Assembly (NCBI GenBank): GCA_001775055.1
Contig: MFBU01000005.1
Coordinates: 80,492-131,923 of the forward strand
Direction: 5' to 3'
Length of the DNA stretch: 51,432 nt
DNA from: Candidatus Curtissbacteria bacterium RIFCSPLOWO2_02_41_11
GTDB lineage: Bacteria; Patescibacteriota; Microgenomatia; Curtissbacterales; GWA2-41-24
The notes below the pieces were generated by a model. The model was not told the DNA's origin, searched no databases, and worked only from the letters and a program-made list of their open reading frames with translations. This document shows, one piece after another, positions 37,864 through 46,140 of this stretch (the stretch's first letter is position 1; each line of letters opens with the position of its first letter). The position numbers and the translations under genes were made by a program.

Positions 37864-38811
37864 TCAATCCTTCTCTAAAAGATCAAAAATTTGTTTGGAA
37901 AGGATAGCGATTTTTTCGGCAGCATCAAGCGGTTGAAGAGAATCTGTTAAAAAAACGAAGATATAGTGGCTTTTTTTACCAAGGACAATGCCGGCATCAT
38001 GGCGAATACCGTCAAGTTCACCGGTTTTGTGGCCGACTTTGATGTCTTGCGGCAGATATTTGGGGATGCGGTCATTAATTTTTTGGTCAAAAAGCAACTG
38101 CTCCATTTCACTTGATGATTGGGGGTTGACTGCCTGATTTCTATATATTTTTTCCAGAAGATTACCGAGGGCACGGGCAGTGACTGTTGGGTCGTCAGGA
38201 CCAATAAGATCAATACCTAAAAAACCTTCTTTCTCCATCAATTGGTCAATGTTTTGCCAGCCAAGTTTTTGGGCCAAAAGCAGGGCCGAATAATTATCGG
38301 AGATAGTTATCATCAGACGAAGAGCTTCAGAAACCGGATAGGCAATGGTTTGGTTTTGATTATCAAAGGAAGCAGCTTGTTGATTGCCCAGATCTGTATC
38401 GTCTTGAACACCCGTAAGAACATTGTCAAGATCGGCGCTGTTTCCCGAAAGGGTCTCATCCATACTAATTTCTTTTTTGACCAGGCTATCATAGGCCTTG
38501 TACATGACAGCAAGTTTATAGAGGCTGGCAGAGGTAAATTTTTCGTCTGGATTGACTTCAGATAAGTTACCGGTTTTTAAATTCTTTATGTAGATTGCAT
38601 AGTTGCCGTCAAAATTTTTGGCTGAATTTTCAAGCAATTGATCCACTGGGTCTTCTTGTGGGGTGGATTCTTTGAATAGATTTTGCGAGCCCAAGAAGAA
38701 ATTCTCAAAGGAAGACTTACCGCTGCCAATATTGGAAAGAACATAGCTTACGAAAAGAAGGATCAAAAGAAGAGCAGGTACGGTAATGAATTTAGGGATT
38801 TTGGCAAGCAT
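37864..38811 (-). CDS. Membrane-anchored class A beta-lactamase-like serine hydrolase
   Basis: 315 aa. N-terminal membrane helix (about residues 8-26), then the penicillin-recognising fold: SxxK in TSASLYKLAVMYK (near 91), SDN in ITISDNYSALLL (near 172) and KTG in GHKTGELDGIRHDAG (near 255). The omega-loop glutamate of true class A enzymes is not apparent (GPDDPTVTARALG), so a cell-wall peptidase or other role is more likely than antibiotic hydrolysis. It lies unusually between nusG and rplK, in the same direction. Confidence 0.83.
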   Translation of the reverse strand: MLAKIPKFITVPALLLILLFVSYVLSNIGSGKSSFENFFLGSQNLFKESTPQEDPVDQLLENSAKNFDGNYAIYIKNLKTGNLSEVNPDEKFTSASLYKLAVMYKAYDSLVKKEISMDETLSGNSADLDNVLTGVQDDTDLGNQQAASFDNQNQTIAYPVSEALRLMITISDNYSALLLAQKLGWQNIDQLMEKEGFLGIDLIGPDDPTVTARALGNLLEKIYRNQAVNPQSSSEMEQLLFDQKINDRIPKYLPQDIKVGHKTGELDGIRHDAGIVLGKKSHYIFVFLTDSLQPLDAAEKIAILSKQIFDLLEKD

Positions 38812-38834
38812 CAGACTATCTTACCATCTGCGAT

Positions 38835-39476
38835 TTAGAGTTTTGCGACTTGAAGGAAATCTAACTCAACTGGGGTTTCTCTTCCAAAAATGGAAACCAA
38901 AACCTTGAGTTTGCCTTTTGCTTCGTCAATTTCGGAAATTGAGCCCAGGAATTCGGAAAACGGACCGTCGGTAATTTTAACCGCTTCGCCAACCGAAAAA
39001 GTTGTTTTAAACTTGGGAGCTTCCAAAGTCATGAACTTTTTAATGCCGGCGACTTCTTCATCCGGCAGGGGAGTCGGTTTATTGGCAGTGCCGACAAAGC
39101 TGGTTATGCCGGGCGTAGTTCTAACCGCAAGCCAGGTGTTATCGTCCAAAACCATGCGAATCAAAAGATAACCGGGAAAGATTTTTTCCTGAACTTTATT
39201 TTTTTTGCCTTCCTTAATTTCGATTTTTTCCTGCGTTGGGACTAAGATATCCAGAATTTTACCCTCGAGTTTTTGCGACTGGATTCTTTGCTTTAAGGTT
39301 GCCGCTACTTTGGCTTCGTGGCCAGAGTAAGTATGAACAACATACCAATGGGCACCCTTAATATCTTTTGCTGGTTTGGAAGGTTGAGAAGGTTCCTCCT
39401 TCGCTAAAGCTTCGGAGGACAAGTTGGCGGACGAGTCAGTATGTTCAGTTTGATCGTTTAATATTTGGTCTACCAT
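38835..39476 (-). CDS. nusG: Transcription termination/antitermination protein NusG
   Basis: 213 aa. NGN domain from about residue 41 (HWYVVHTYSGHEAKVAATLKQRI...FPGYLLIRMVLDDNTWLAVRTTPGITSFVG) and the KOW domain (FSVGEAVKITDGPFSEFLGSISEID). It couples RNA polymerase to the ribosome and Rho. The first 40 residues include SSEALAKEEPSQPSKP, encoded by a CCTCCTTCGCTAAAGC palindrome plus a nonamer repeat. Follows secE by 9 nt. Confidence 0.95.
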   Translation of the reverse strand: MVDQILNDQTEHTDSSANLSSEALAKEEPSQPSKPAKDIKGAHWYVVHTYSGHEAKVAATLKQRIQSQKLEGKILDILVPTQEKIEIKEGKKNKVQEKIFPGYLLIRMVLDDNTWLAVRTTPGITSFVGTANKPTPLPDEEVAGIKKFMTLEAPKFKTTFSVGEAVKITDGPFSEFLGSISEIDEAKGKLKVLVSIFGRETPVELDFLQVAKL

Positions 39477-39485
39477 ATTACTTTC

Positions 39486-39671
39486 TTACTTTATAAATGT
39501 TTCGGTTATTTTAGTAAAAATCGCATCAAGGCCGGCGATGTAGGCGCCGATAATTATCGAAACAATAATAACTACCAAGGTTAAGCGCACGGTTTCGGCA
39601 CGAGTCGGCCAAATGACTTTGGTAAATTCGGCTTTTGATTCCTTCAAGTAAGTCAATGGATTAAATGCCAT
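39486..39671 (-). CDS. secE: Preprotein translocase subunit SecE
   Basis: 61 aa single-helix SecE: FNPLTYLKESKAEFTKVIWPTRAETVRLTLVVIIVSIIIGAYIAGLDAIF. The amphipathic KVIWPTRAE segment and the membrane helix are diagnostic. It clamps SecY in the inner membrane. ATG 39671 is preceded by AAGAAGGAAA. First gene of the secE-nusG cluster; tRNA-Trp and rpmG, often just upstream, are about 7.5 kb away here. Confidence 0.95.
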   Translation of the reverse strand: MAFNPLTYLKESKAEFTKVIWPTRAETVRLTLVVIIVSIIIGAYIAGLDAIFTKITETFIK

Positions 39672-39741
39672 AATAATTTCCTTCTTTCCAAAAAAGAGTA
39701 TTGGTATCGTACCACGAGTTGAGAAATTTGGGCAAGTGATA

Positions 39742-39771
39742 TTGCAACTGAGTAAATTAGGGTGTTAGAAT
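39742..39771 (+). promoter_or_regulatory. galU promoter
   Basis: TTGCAA (39742-39747), 18-nt spacer, TAGAAT (39766-39771). Confidence 0.6.
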
Positions 39772-39779
39772 GAAATTCG

Positions 39780-39805
39780 CCCTCCGTCGCTGAAGCTCTG
39801 GAGGG
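39780..39805. promoter_or_regulatory. CCCTCC...GGAGGG hairpin that can mask the galU ribosome site
   Basis: CCCTCCGTCGCTGAAGCTCT then GGAGGG. The right arm is the only Shine-Dalgarno-like sequence before ATG 39818. A related palindrome is in frame in nusG. Confidence 0.6.
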
Positions 39806-39817
39806 TTAAAGTTTTAG

Positions 39818-40705
39818 ATGGCTAATAAAGTTCGCAAGGTGGTGATCCCGGCGGCGGGATTTGGTACCCGATTTTTGCCGGCTACCAAAGCCTCTCCTAA
39901 AGAAATGCTGCCAATTGTCGACAAACCGATTATCCAGTATGTGGTTGAAGAAGCGGTTGAGGCTGGCTGTGAGCAGGTAATTTTAGTCACCGGCTGGCAC
40001 AAAAGGGCGATCGAAGACCACTTTGACCGGCACTTCGAACTTGAGGCCAGACTGGAAAAAGACGGAAAAGTTAAGGAACTTGAAGAAATAAGAAGAATTT
40101 CCGACTTGGCCGATTTTGTTTATGTTAGACAAAAGGAAGCTTTGGGAAACGGACATGCACTTTTGTGCGCACGCGAAATTGTCGGCGACGAACCATTTGT
40201 AGTTCTTTGGGGCGACGATTTTATAACAGCCAGTCCCTCAAGAACCAAGCAAATGATTGACGCATATGAGAAATATGGCACGACGATTCTTTCGGCGATT
40301 TTAACATCAAACCCTGAGGATACCAGAAAATACGGATTCGTTGGAGGTAAGGAAGTTGATAAGGGAGTTATCGAGGTCGATCAGTTTATCGAAAAACCAG
40401 GTCCCGGCAATGCTCCTTCAAATTTTGCAATTGTTTCAGGTTATCTTTTTACCCCTGATATTTTTGAAGCGCTTTCGGCGGCGATACCTGAAACCATCGA
40501 AAAGGGTCAAGAACTTTATTATGTTGATGGGGTTAATAAACTCTTGGCCCAAGGTAAAAAAGTTCATGCCGTTGAAATTAAAAATGCCAAGTATTATGAT
40601 TGCGGCTCAAAAATTGGTTATCTGAAAACAGTAATTGATCATGGCCTTACGCATGAAGATGTTAACAGGGAACTGCGAGCTTACCTCAAAAGCCTCAAGT
40701 TGTAA
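39818..40705 (+). CDS. galU: UTP-glucose-1-phosphate uridylyltransferase
   Basis: 295 aa. Nucleotide-binding motif VIPAAGFGTRFLPATKASPKEMLPIVDKP at the N-terminus, EALGNGHALLCA, VLWGDDF (metal-binding Asp), and YDCGSKIGYLKTVIDH near the C-terminus, all typical of GalU. It makes UDP-glucose, substrate of the galT-like enzyme and of surface glycan synthesis. Own promoter; divergent from secE. Confidence 0.96.
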   Translation: MANKVRKVVIPAAGFGTRFLPATKASPKEMLPIVDKPIIQYVVEEAVEAGCEQVILVTGWHKRAIEDHFDRHFELEARLEKDGKVKELEEIRRISDLADFVYVRQKEALGNGHALLCAREIVGDEPFVVLWGDDFITASPSRTKQMIDAYEKYGTTILSAILTSNPEDTRKYGFVGGKEVDKGVIEVDQFIEKPGPGNAPSNFAIVSGYLFTPDIFEALSAAIPETIEKGQELYYVDGVNKLLAQGKKVHAVEIKNAKYYDCGSKIGYLKTVIDHGLTHEDVNRELRAYLKSLKL

Positions 40706-40749
40706 CTTCACAATTGACAATTGACAACTGACAATTGACAATAGGCGCA
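40706..40749. repeat. TTGACAA/CTGACAA heptamer array
   Basis: CACAATTGACAATTGACAACT then GACAATTGACAATAGGCGCA, ending at the ASCH gene ATG. Confidence 0.92.
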
Positions 40750-40750
40750 A

Positions 40751-41140
40751 ATGACGAGGCACTTGGCGATTTTTAATCCGGAAGCAGTTGAGACGATTTT
40801 TAGCGGGGATAAAAAAATCGAGGGCAGGTTTTCGCAAATTAAAATTGCGCCTTACGGTAAAGTTTCGGCAGGGGATGTGGTACTTATTAAACTTCCCGGC
40901 GAAAAAATTGTCGGCCAATTTTTGGTTGACAGGGTTATTTATTTTGATCATCCAATACTGCAGGAGCTTGCCGATCTCAAGAAAAAATATGGCAAGGACA
41001 TGGCTTTACCTAAGACTTTTTGGCTGGACAAAGAAAAAGTCAACTTCGTGACTTTAATGTTTATTAAATCGGTGACTAAATTTATTATCGCCCCCCAAAT
41101 TCCCAAGCGCGACCTTCGACCTTGGGTCGTTTTGGGATAG
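40751..41140 (+). CDS. ASCH-domain protein
   Basis: 129 aa. HLAIFNPEAVETIFSGDKKIEGRFSQIKIAPYGKVSAGDVVLIKLPGEKIVGQFLVDRVIYFD fits the ASCH beta-barrel (start strand, K..EGR, GD.VLI). ASCH/PUA-like domains bind RNA or modified nucleic acids. The C-terminal half contains KTFWLDKEKVNFVTLMFI. Specific function unknown. Follows galU across a heptamer array. Confidence 0.75.
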   Translation: MTRHLAIFNPEAVETIFSGDKKIEGRFSQIKIAPYGKVSAGDVVLIKLPGEKIVGQFLVDRVIYFDHPILQELADLKKKYGKDMALPKTFWLDKEKVNFVTLMFIKSVTKFIIAPQIPKRDLRPWVVLG

Positions 41141-41141
41141 T

Positions 41142-41237
41142 GAGGCGGTAAGGGTTACGAAGCCCGTTTCGTCTTTCGGTTACGTTTAACGTTCAACGCT
41201 TAACGATACGGGCATCTTCACCTTAACCGCTAAACGA
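41142..41237. repeat. GGCGGTAAGGGTTACG / CGTTTAACGTT element
   Basis: GAGGCGGTAAGGGTTACGAA, CGGTTACGTTTAACGTTCAAC and AACGATACGGGC...AACCGCTAAACGATT. The two halves are inverted. Related to 20056-20172. Confidence 0.82.
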
Positions 41238-41243
41238 TTTTTT

Positions 41244-41489
41244 TTACAGATCTGGGCAGGGGGAGAGGAAAACCCGGTTGCCCTTTTCCGCTTTTGTGAC
41301 AACAATTTCTCCGGATTCGATTAGAGGTTTAATAATTCTACTTACGTTTACTTTTGACATATTGAGTTTGCGACTAATATCAGTCACGGTTAATTTCCCA
41401 GAACAGGTCTTTAAGAGTATGGGAGACATTTTTGAACGATCGTTTAATTTTGTCCCCAACAAGGAAGAGCCATTTGAACTTCGCGGCAA
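41244..41489 (-). CDS. Winged-helix DNA-binding protein
   Basis: 81 aa from TTG 41489; internal ATG (MSPILLK, residue 21) is possible. CSGKLTVTDISRKLNMSKVNVSRIIKPLIESGEIVVTKAEKGNRVFLSP is a winged helix (ArsR/MarR/Crp-like) with helix-turn-helix and a C-terminal wing. No clear ribosome site. Divergent from the two-component cluster and so perhaps its regulator; target unknown. Confidence 0.68.
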   Translation of the reverse strand: MPRSSNGSSLLGTKLNDRSKMSPILLKTCSGKLTVTDISRKLNMSKVNVSRIIKPLIESGEIVVTKAEKGNRVFLSPCPDL

Positions 41490-41525
41490 CTTTGTTACAC
41501 TTAAATTAGGTACTTAACGAGAAAC

Positions 41526-41588
41526 AATAAACTAGAAACTAGAAACTCTTTCGTTGTTTCAAGTTTAAAGTTTCAGGTTTTTAGTTCA
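41526..41588. repeat. Two-arm AGAAACT/AGTTTCA heptamer element
   Basis: Left arm CAATAAACTAGAAACTAGAA and right arm CAAGTTTAAAGTTTCAGGTT, inverted around CTCTTTCGTTG. Confidence 0.85.
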
Positions 41589-41601
41589 GCGAGGGGGTGA
41601 G

Positions 41602-41889
41602 TTGACTTTGTCAGAACAGGATGATTATCAGAGTTTAATGTCCGATCTAGTTAAAAAGCAGATGGTGATGCTTGGGCCCGGAGTGGCTTTATCAAAGGCA
41701 AGAAGCGTTGGCGCTTTGACTGTCGCAAACGACGGCCAGGTGAGTGCAGTTAGCGGCGATCCCCATCAGGCCCTAGAGCAGCTCTCGGGCGAATTTATGA
41801 AGCTATCCGGACAAATTGCCAATGCAACTTTGGCGTCACTGCTTGAGCAATATCCGGCTATTAAAAACCGCAGTCTTAATAATAGTTAA
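41602..41889 (+). CDS. Small protein preceding the histidine kinase, unknown function
   Basis: 95 aa from TTG 41602 with GAGGGGGTGAG just upstream as ribosome site. Mostly helical: MTLSEQDDYQSLMSDLVKKQM, ALSKARSVGALTV, LEQLSGEFMKLSGQIANATLASLLEQYP. I do not recognise a domain. It is 5 nt upstream of the histidine kinase gene and likely cotranscribed with it, so it may belong to the signalling system. Confidence 0.65.
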   Translation: MTLSEQDDYQSLMSDLVKKQMVMLGPGVALSKARSVGALTVANDGQVSAVSGDPHQALEQLSGEFMKLSGQIANATLASLLEQYPAIKNRSLNNS

Positions 41890-41894
41890 AAGTT

Positions 41895-43637
41895 ATGGAC
41901 ACAACAGTTACTTTGGCGATTGTAATGGTGATAGGTACGGTTGCCGGCATTTTGGGTTATTATTTTGAGCGGCAAAAATTTAACAAGGAACTTGCTCGCG
42001 GGAAGATACGCGAAGAAGAACTGGCAAGAAAGGCTTACGAAACGATCATTTTAAAGGAAATCGGTGACAGAATCGGTTATTCACTTGACGCGGCCAAAAT
42101 TATTGAAATCATCAGCGGTTCTTTAGGCAGGCTTCTGCCGTTTTCGACTGTTTCCTATATGATTTTGAACGAGAAAGGAGAAAAAATCATTTTTTCCTGC
42201 ATGGTTGCAGAAACAATCAGTCCGGCTTTTGTCGATGATGTTAGGACCAAAATGCTGGCGGCATTTTCCGAAATGGCTCAAAAACCATTTAACAAAAGCG
42301 ACTTGGATGAGAGTGTTAGGGGGGTGATTTTGGATGAAGAGTTGACGGATTTAGTCGGTTCTTACTTTAACTTACCGATTGTCATTTCCGGTAAACTTGC
42401 CGGAATCATCAACGTTGCCGCCAGAGAAAAGGAGCTCTATAACCAAGAGAACACGGAAGTTTTGTACCGAATCGCCAGGCAAGCTTCCGAGGCTGTTTCC
42501 AAACTTAATGAAGTTTTGGAAAACGAAAAGGCCAGACTTTCACAGGCAGTGCAGGCTCTTTCCGACGGTCTGATGATGGTTGATGAAAATTATCAATTGG
42601 TTCTTGCCAACAGAAAGCTCAGTCAAATTTTGGGGATTGTTCAAAGCCCAACAATTTTTGACATTGCGGGTGCCATGTCCGGTCATTTAGATTTGAGAAC
42701 AAAAGTAGAGGAAGCGCTTGCTGCCGAAACAGAGATTTTGCCTCAAGAGATAGTGGTTTCCGATAAGGTTTTGCAAGTTGTGGCCTCCCGCGTTTTAGAT
42801 AAAAAAACGCAAAAGCCCATAGGCGTAGTAGTCTTATTTCATGATGTGACAGATGCCAAAGCGCTGGAACAATTAAGACGTGATTTTAGCGCCATGATGG
42901 TCCATGAGCTAAGATCTCCTTTAACCAGTATCAGATCAACGGTTGAGCTTTTAAAAACCGACTTGGCCAAATTAAAAGAGGAGGATGTTGCGAAATATCT
43001 CTCAAGTGTGGATATTACCTCACAAACTATGCTTGAACTCGTTAATGACCTTTTGGATGTTGCCAAACTTGAGGCCGGTAAGTTCGATGTAATCTGCGAA
43101 AACGGTGAGTTGGATGAGGCAGTTAGCGAAAGGGTCCAAAATTATAAACCTCTAGCCGCCTCCAAGGGTTTGAAACTAACACTGGAAATTGAAGAAAATT
43201 TACCGCAGGCTTATTTTGATAAAATTCGCATCAAACAAGTTCTTAACAACTTGCTTTCCAACGCCATTAAATACACCCAAACTGGCGAAATTAAGGTTAA
43301 AGTGAAAAGAGAGATAATTGATAATGTTTTAGTTGGTATTTTGGTAAGTATTTCCGATACCGGTATCGGCATTAATCCTGATCAAATAGACTTGCTCTTT
43401 TCAAAATTTGGCCAGCTTGCGGCCGGTAGAAACAAGGCCGGGCTTAAAAGTTCGGGGCTGGGGCTTTATATTGCTCACGGAATTGTTGAGGCTTGGAATG
43501 GTAAGATCTGGGCCAAATCCGAAGGAGAGGGCATGGGCAGTACTTTTTACTTTACGGTGCCAATTAGCATGGAGCGGCAAAAGACAGTTGGCAAACAAGA
43601 TGCGGTCTTTACCGGTAGTAAAGTTGCTCATGCTTGA
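41895..43637 (+). CDS. Membrane sensor histidine kinase (GAF and PAS domains)
   Basis: 580 aa. One N-terminal membrane helix (residues 6-22), a GAF-like domain (about 50-215), a PAS domain (about 222-330, LSDGLMMVDENYQLVLANRKLSQIL), HisKA with H-box SAMMVHELRSPLTSIRSTVELL (near 340), then HATPase with N box QVLNNLLSNAIKY, G1 DTGIGI and G2 GLGLYIA. The ligand is unknown. Only one membrane helix, so sensing is probably cytoplasmic. It would phosphorylate one or both of the following response regulators. Confidence 0.94.
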   Translation: MDTTVTLAIVMVIGTVAGILGYYFERQKFNKELARGKIREEELARKAYETIILKEIGDRIGYSLDAAKIIEIISGSLGRLLPFSTVSYMILNEKGEKIIFSCMVAETISPAFVDDVRTKMLAAFSEMAQKPFNKSDLDESVRGVILDEELTDLVGSYFNLPIVISGKLAGIINVAAREKELYNQENTEVLYRIARQASEAVSKLNEVLENEKARLSQAVQALSDGLMMVDENYQLVLANRKLSQILGIVQSPTIFDIAGAMSGHLDLRTKVEEALAAETEILPQEIVVSDKVLQVVASRVLDKKTQKPIGVVVLFHDVTDAKALEQLRRDFSAMMVHELRSPLTSIRSTVELLKTDLAKLKEEDVAKYLSSVDITSQTMLELVNDLLDVAKLEAGKFDVICENGELDEAVSERVQNYKPLAASKGLKLTLEIEENLPQAYFDKIRIKQVLNNLLSNAIKYTQTGEIKVKVKREIIDNVLVGILVSISDTGIGINPDQIDLLFSKFGQLAAGRNKAGLKSSGLGLYIAHGIVEAWNGKIWAKSEGEGMGSTFYFTVPISMERQKTVGKQDAVFTGSKVAHA

Positions 43638-43675
43638 ATTAAGTCATATAATTAAAGCAGTAAAATAATTAAATC

Positions 43676-44059
43676 ATGGCGAAAATAATCATTGTTGAGG
43701 ACGACAAAACAATTGCCGAAATTTACAAGCAAAAGATTGAAGAGGGTGGCCATACGGTTGAGGTTGCCGAGGACGTATCGGCAGTTGCTACCATTACGGC
43801 TGCCAAACCCAATCTGGTAATCTTGGACATCTTGATGCCTAAAGTTAATGGTCTTGATATTCTTCGGGAAATTAAAGCCAATGTAGAGACTAGCGCAATT
43901 CCGGTTCTTTTATTGACCAATGTAGCCGAAGATGCCAGTGTTGCCCGCGGTCTTGAATACGGCGCTTACGGTTATCTTTTAAAATCAGAAACAACCCCCG
44001 ATCAAATCCTGCCAAGAGTCGCCAGAACACTTGAAGAGACTAGCCCGCCGACTCCTTAA
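43676..44059 (+). CDS. Single-domain response regulator 1
   Basis: 127 aa receiver domain only: acidic pair VEDD near residue 8, phospho-acceptor Asp in LVILDILMPKVNG (near 52), Thr/switch in VLLLTNVAED, and Lys in GYLLKSE. No output domain, so it acts by protein contact. Similar to the next gene across its length; the pair is a tandem duplication. Confidence 0.94.
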   Translation: MAKIIIVEDDKTIAEIYKQKIEEGGHTVEVAEDVSAVATITAAKPNLVILDILMPKVNGLDILREIKANVETSAIPVLLLTNVAEDASVARGLEYGAYGYLLKSETTPDQILPRVARTLEETSPPTP

Positions 44060-44064
44060 AGATT

Positions 44065-44457
44065 ATGGCAAAAATCATCATTGTTGAAGACGATTTAAAA
44101 GTTGCCAATATTTATAAAAATCGTCTAATCGAAGATGGCCATCAGATCGAAATTGCCGCAGATTTCCAGGCAGCGGATTTAATCGCGCGCGAAAAACCGG
44201 ATTTGGTTCTTCTGGACATTTTAATGCCTAAGGTTAATGGTCTGACAATACTTCGGGAGGTTAAGGCGCAGAGTCAACTTGCCGACATTCCCATTTTGGT
44301 TTTGACCAACATTGAGGATGCATCTGAAGTGCAACAGGCAATTGAGTTGGGAGCAAGCGGCTATCTTGTTAAAGCGGATACCAGCCTAGATTTACTCTCC
44401 CAAAAAGTTAACGAAGTCTTGTCATCAGGAGCTATTGCCAGTGGCGTGAAAGCTTAG
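44065..44457 (+). CDS. Single-domain response regulator 2
   Basis: 130 aa receiver domain: VEDDLKVANIYKNRL, LVLLDILMPKVNGLTILREV with the acceptor Asp, ILVLTNIEDASE, GYLVKAD. It starts 5 nt after regulator 1. No output domain. With the kinase and its paralogue it could form a branched or phosphate-sink pathway. Confidence 0.94.
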   Translation: MAKIIIVEDDLKVANIYKNRLIEDGHQIEIAADFQAADLIAREKPDLVLLDILMPKVNGLTILREVKAQSQLADIPILVLTNIEDASEVQQAIELGASGYLVKADTSLDLLSQKVNEVLSSGAIASGVKA

Positions 44458-44470
44458 AACAAAAGGTAAC

Positions 44471-44500
44471 TTGACTTTGTAATTATCAATCAAATACAAT
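44471..44500 (+). promoter_or_regulatory. Promoter of the RRM protein gene
   Basis: TTGACT (44471-44476), 18-nt spacer, TACAAT (44495-44500). The resulting 5' leader is about 107 nt, long for this window, which fits post-transcriptional (for example cold-shock) control. Confidence 0.65.
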
Positions 44501-44613
44501 TTGATTAATTACTACCACTAAATCTACGCGCTAATGTTTCTTTCCCAAAAAATCAAGAAGTGACTCAAAATATATACATGTTAGTGATACAGAAAGGAAG
44601 GTGATTTTAAAAA

Positions 44614-44880
44614 ATGGCTGCTAAATTATTTGTAGGTAGTTTGCCCTTTGCTACGACCAGCGACCAACTGCGGGAAATGTTTGCCAAAGCCGGCCAAGTG
44701 GTTGAGGCTAATGTGGTTACCGATAAAATGACCGGCAGGTCTCGCGGTTTTGGTTTTGTGGAGATGGCAAGTGACGAAGATGCCAAGAAGGCAATTAGTC
44801 AGTTAAATGGTAGTGAAATTGATGGTAGAAAGATTTTTGTTTCTGAAGCTCGTCCGCAGGCCCCGAGAGATAATCAATAA
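44614..44880 (+). CDS. RRM-domain RNA-binding protein
   Basis: 88 aa, one RRM: RNP2 KLFVGSLPF at residues 4-12, RNP1 RGFGFVEM near 44-51, ending EARPQ. Similar to cyanobacterial and plastid cold-induced Rbp proteins. Strong ribosome site AGGAAGGTGA before ATG 44614. Likely binds single-stranded RNA in translation or cold adaptation. Confidence 0.95.
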   Translation: MAAKLFVGSLPFATTSDQLREMFAKAGQVVEANVVTDKMTGRSRGFGFVEMASDEDAKKAISQLNGSEIDGRKIFVSEARPQAPRDNQ

Positions 44881-44968
44881 TCACGGTTGACAACTGACAC
44901 TTGACAATTGACCATCATGGAAACACCTCCGAGGTGTGCGAAGTATTCCTCGGGGGCGAAGTAATTTC

Positions 44969-46066
44969 TTAAACTTCGATAATTTCATCAATTAGTTTGC
45001 CTAAAACTTTGGCACGGCCGTTTTTGATGACAATAAGATCTTCAATTCTGATACCGCCCCAAGGAAAATAAAGCCCTGGTTCAACGGAAAAGACCATTCC
45101 ATTGGTTAGTAGTTGGTCGTTAGTAGTTGGTAGACCTGACCGCAGGTGGGGAGTCTCATGTACATCCAAACCTATGCCATGACCAAGCCCATGTAAAAAA
45201 TACTCGTCCAGATTGTGCTTCTTAAAATAATCATTGGCTGCATCGTAAACATTCGAGACTTTGATACCGCTGGTAATTATTTCGATTGCCATTTTTTGAG
45301 CATTTAAGACGTGTTGGTAAATATGGTGATATCTGCCATCGGTGTGTCCAATAAATACCACTCGGGAAAGATCGGCGCAATAATCTTTGTATTTGGCACC
45401 AAAGTCAAAAAGCAAAACATCACCCTTTGTGACCTTGCTGTTGCCGGTGACATAGTGGGGTAGTCCGGCGTTTCTTCCTGCTGCGACAATACCCTCAAAG
45501 GCAAGTCCGTTGGCGCCGAGTGACTTGATAATGCTGGCTAATTTTTCGGCAATTTCAACCTCTGTTTGGCCGACTTTAATGGTTTTGATGAGTTCATTGA
45601 AGGCTTTTTGAGAAATGATCTGGGCTTTTTCGATTCTTTTGACTTCATCTTCAGTTTTGATAATTCGCAGATCTTCGATAAGGTTCTTGGTGGCAATTAG
45701 TCTTACCTTCTTTAAAACTTTTTTAAATTCTTTTAGTTCCGCGACTTTTAAGTCATTCTCTTCGAAACCTATTCGTTTGGCCTTTTTAAATAATTTCGCA
45801 GAAGATTCAAAAATTTGGTTTCTTTCGGCGACAATTTTAATTTTGAGATTACGGCTTTTAACTCTTGCAGCTTCATTCTGATAAATCCTGGCCGTGATAA
45901 GTGTAGGTGAAGGATCAAAAACAAGAATTGCTTCGCGCTCAGCCGGCAAGACGCCTTTGAAGCCGGTTAGATAAAAAATATTGGTCGGATTGGTGACGAT
46001 AAAACCGTCAAGATTATTTTCTTTGAGGAACTTTTTGAAAGCTAAGAGGTTGTTTTGATCATTCAT
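44969..46066 (-). CDS. M24 family aminopeptidase (Xaa-Pro peptidase type)
   Basis: 365 aa. N-terminal creatinase-like domain (FKKFLKENNLDGFIVTNPTNIFYLTGFKG) and pita-bread catalytic domain with metal ligands: DFGAKYKDYCADLSR (two Asp), GHGIGLDVHETP (His), FSVEPGLYFPWGGIRIED (two Glu). It removes N-terminal residues next to proline, cytoplasmic. Residues near 310-321 (LPTTNDQLLTNG) come from an ACTACCA array inserted in frame between the His and Glu ligand motifs. Confidence 0.94.
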   Translation of the reverse strand: MNDQNNLLAFKKFLKENNLDGFIVTNPTNIFYLTGFKGVLPAEREAILVFDPSPTLITARIYQNEAARVKSRNLKIKIVAERNQIFESSAKLFKKAKRIGFEENDLKVAELKEFKKVLKKVRLIATKNLIEDLRIIKTEDEVKRIEKAQIISQKAFNELIKTIKVGQTEVEIAEKLASIIKSLGANGLAFEGIVAAGRNAGLPHYVTGNSKVTKGDVLLFDFGAKYKDYCADLSRVVFIGHTDGRYHHIYQHVLNAQKMAIEIITSGIKVSNVYDAANDYFKKHNLDEYFLHGLGHGIGLDVHETPHLRSGLPTTNDQLLTNGMVFSVEPGLYFPWGGIRIEDLIVIKNGRAKVLGKLIDEIIEV

Positions 46067-46140
46067 TAGTTCGAAGAATTATATCTCAAATCACCTAGTG
46101 GATGGCAACATCTTAAGAAGTTTGATACACTATCATTATT

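Noticed and set aside
41895-44457. KaiC-like or chemotaxis cluster
   Set aside because: The genes are a standard GAF/PAS histidine kinase and receiver-only regulators; no KaiC, CheW or CheA motifs are visible.
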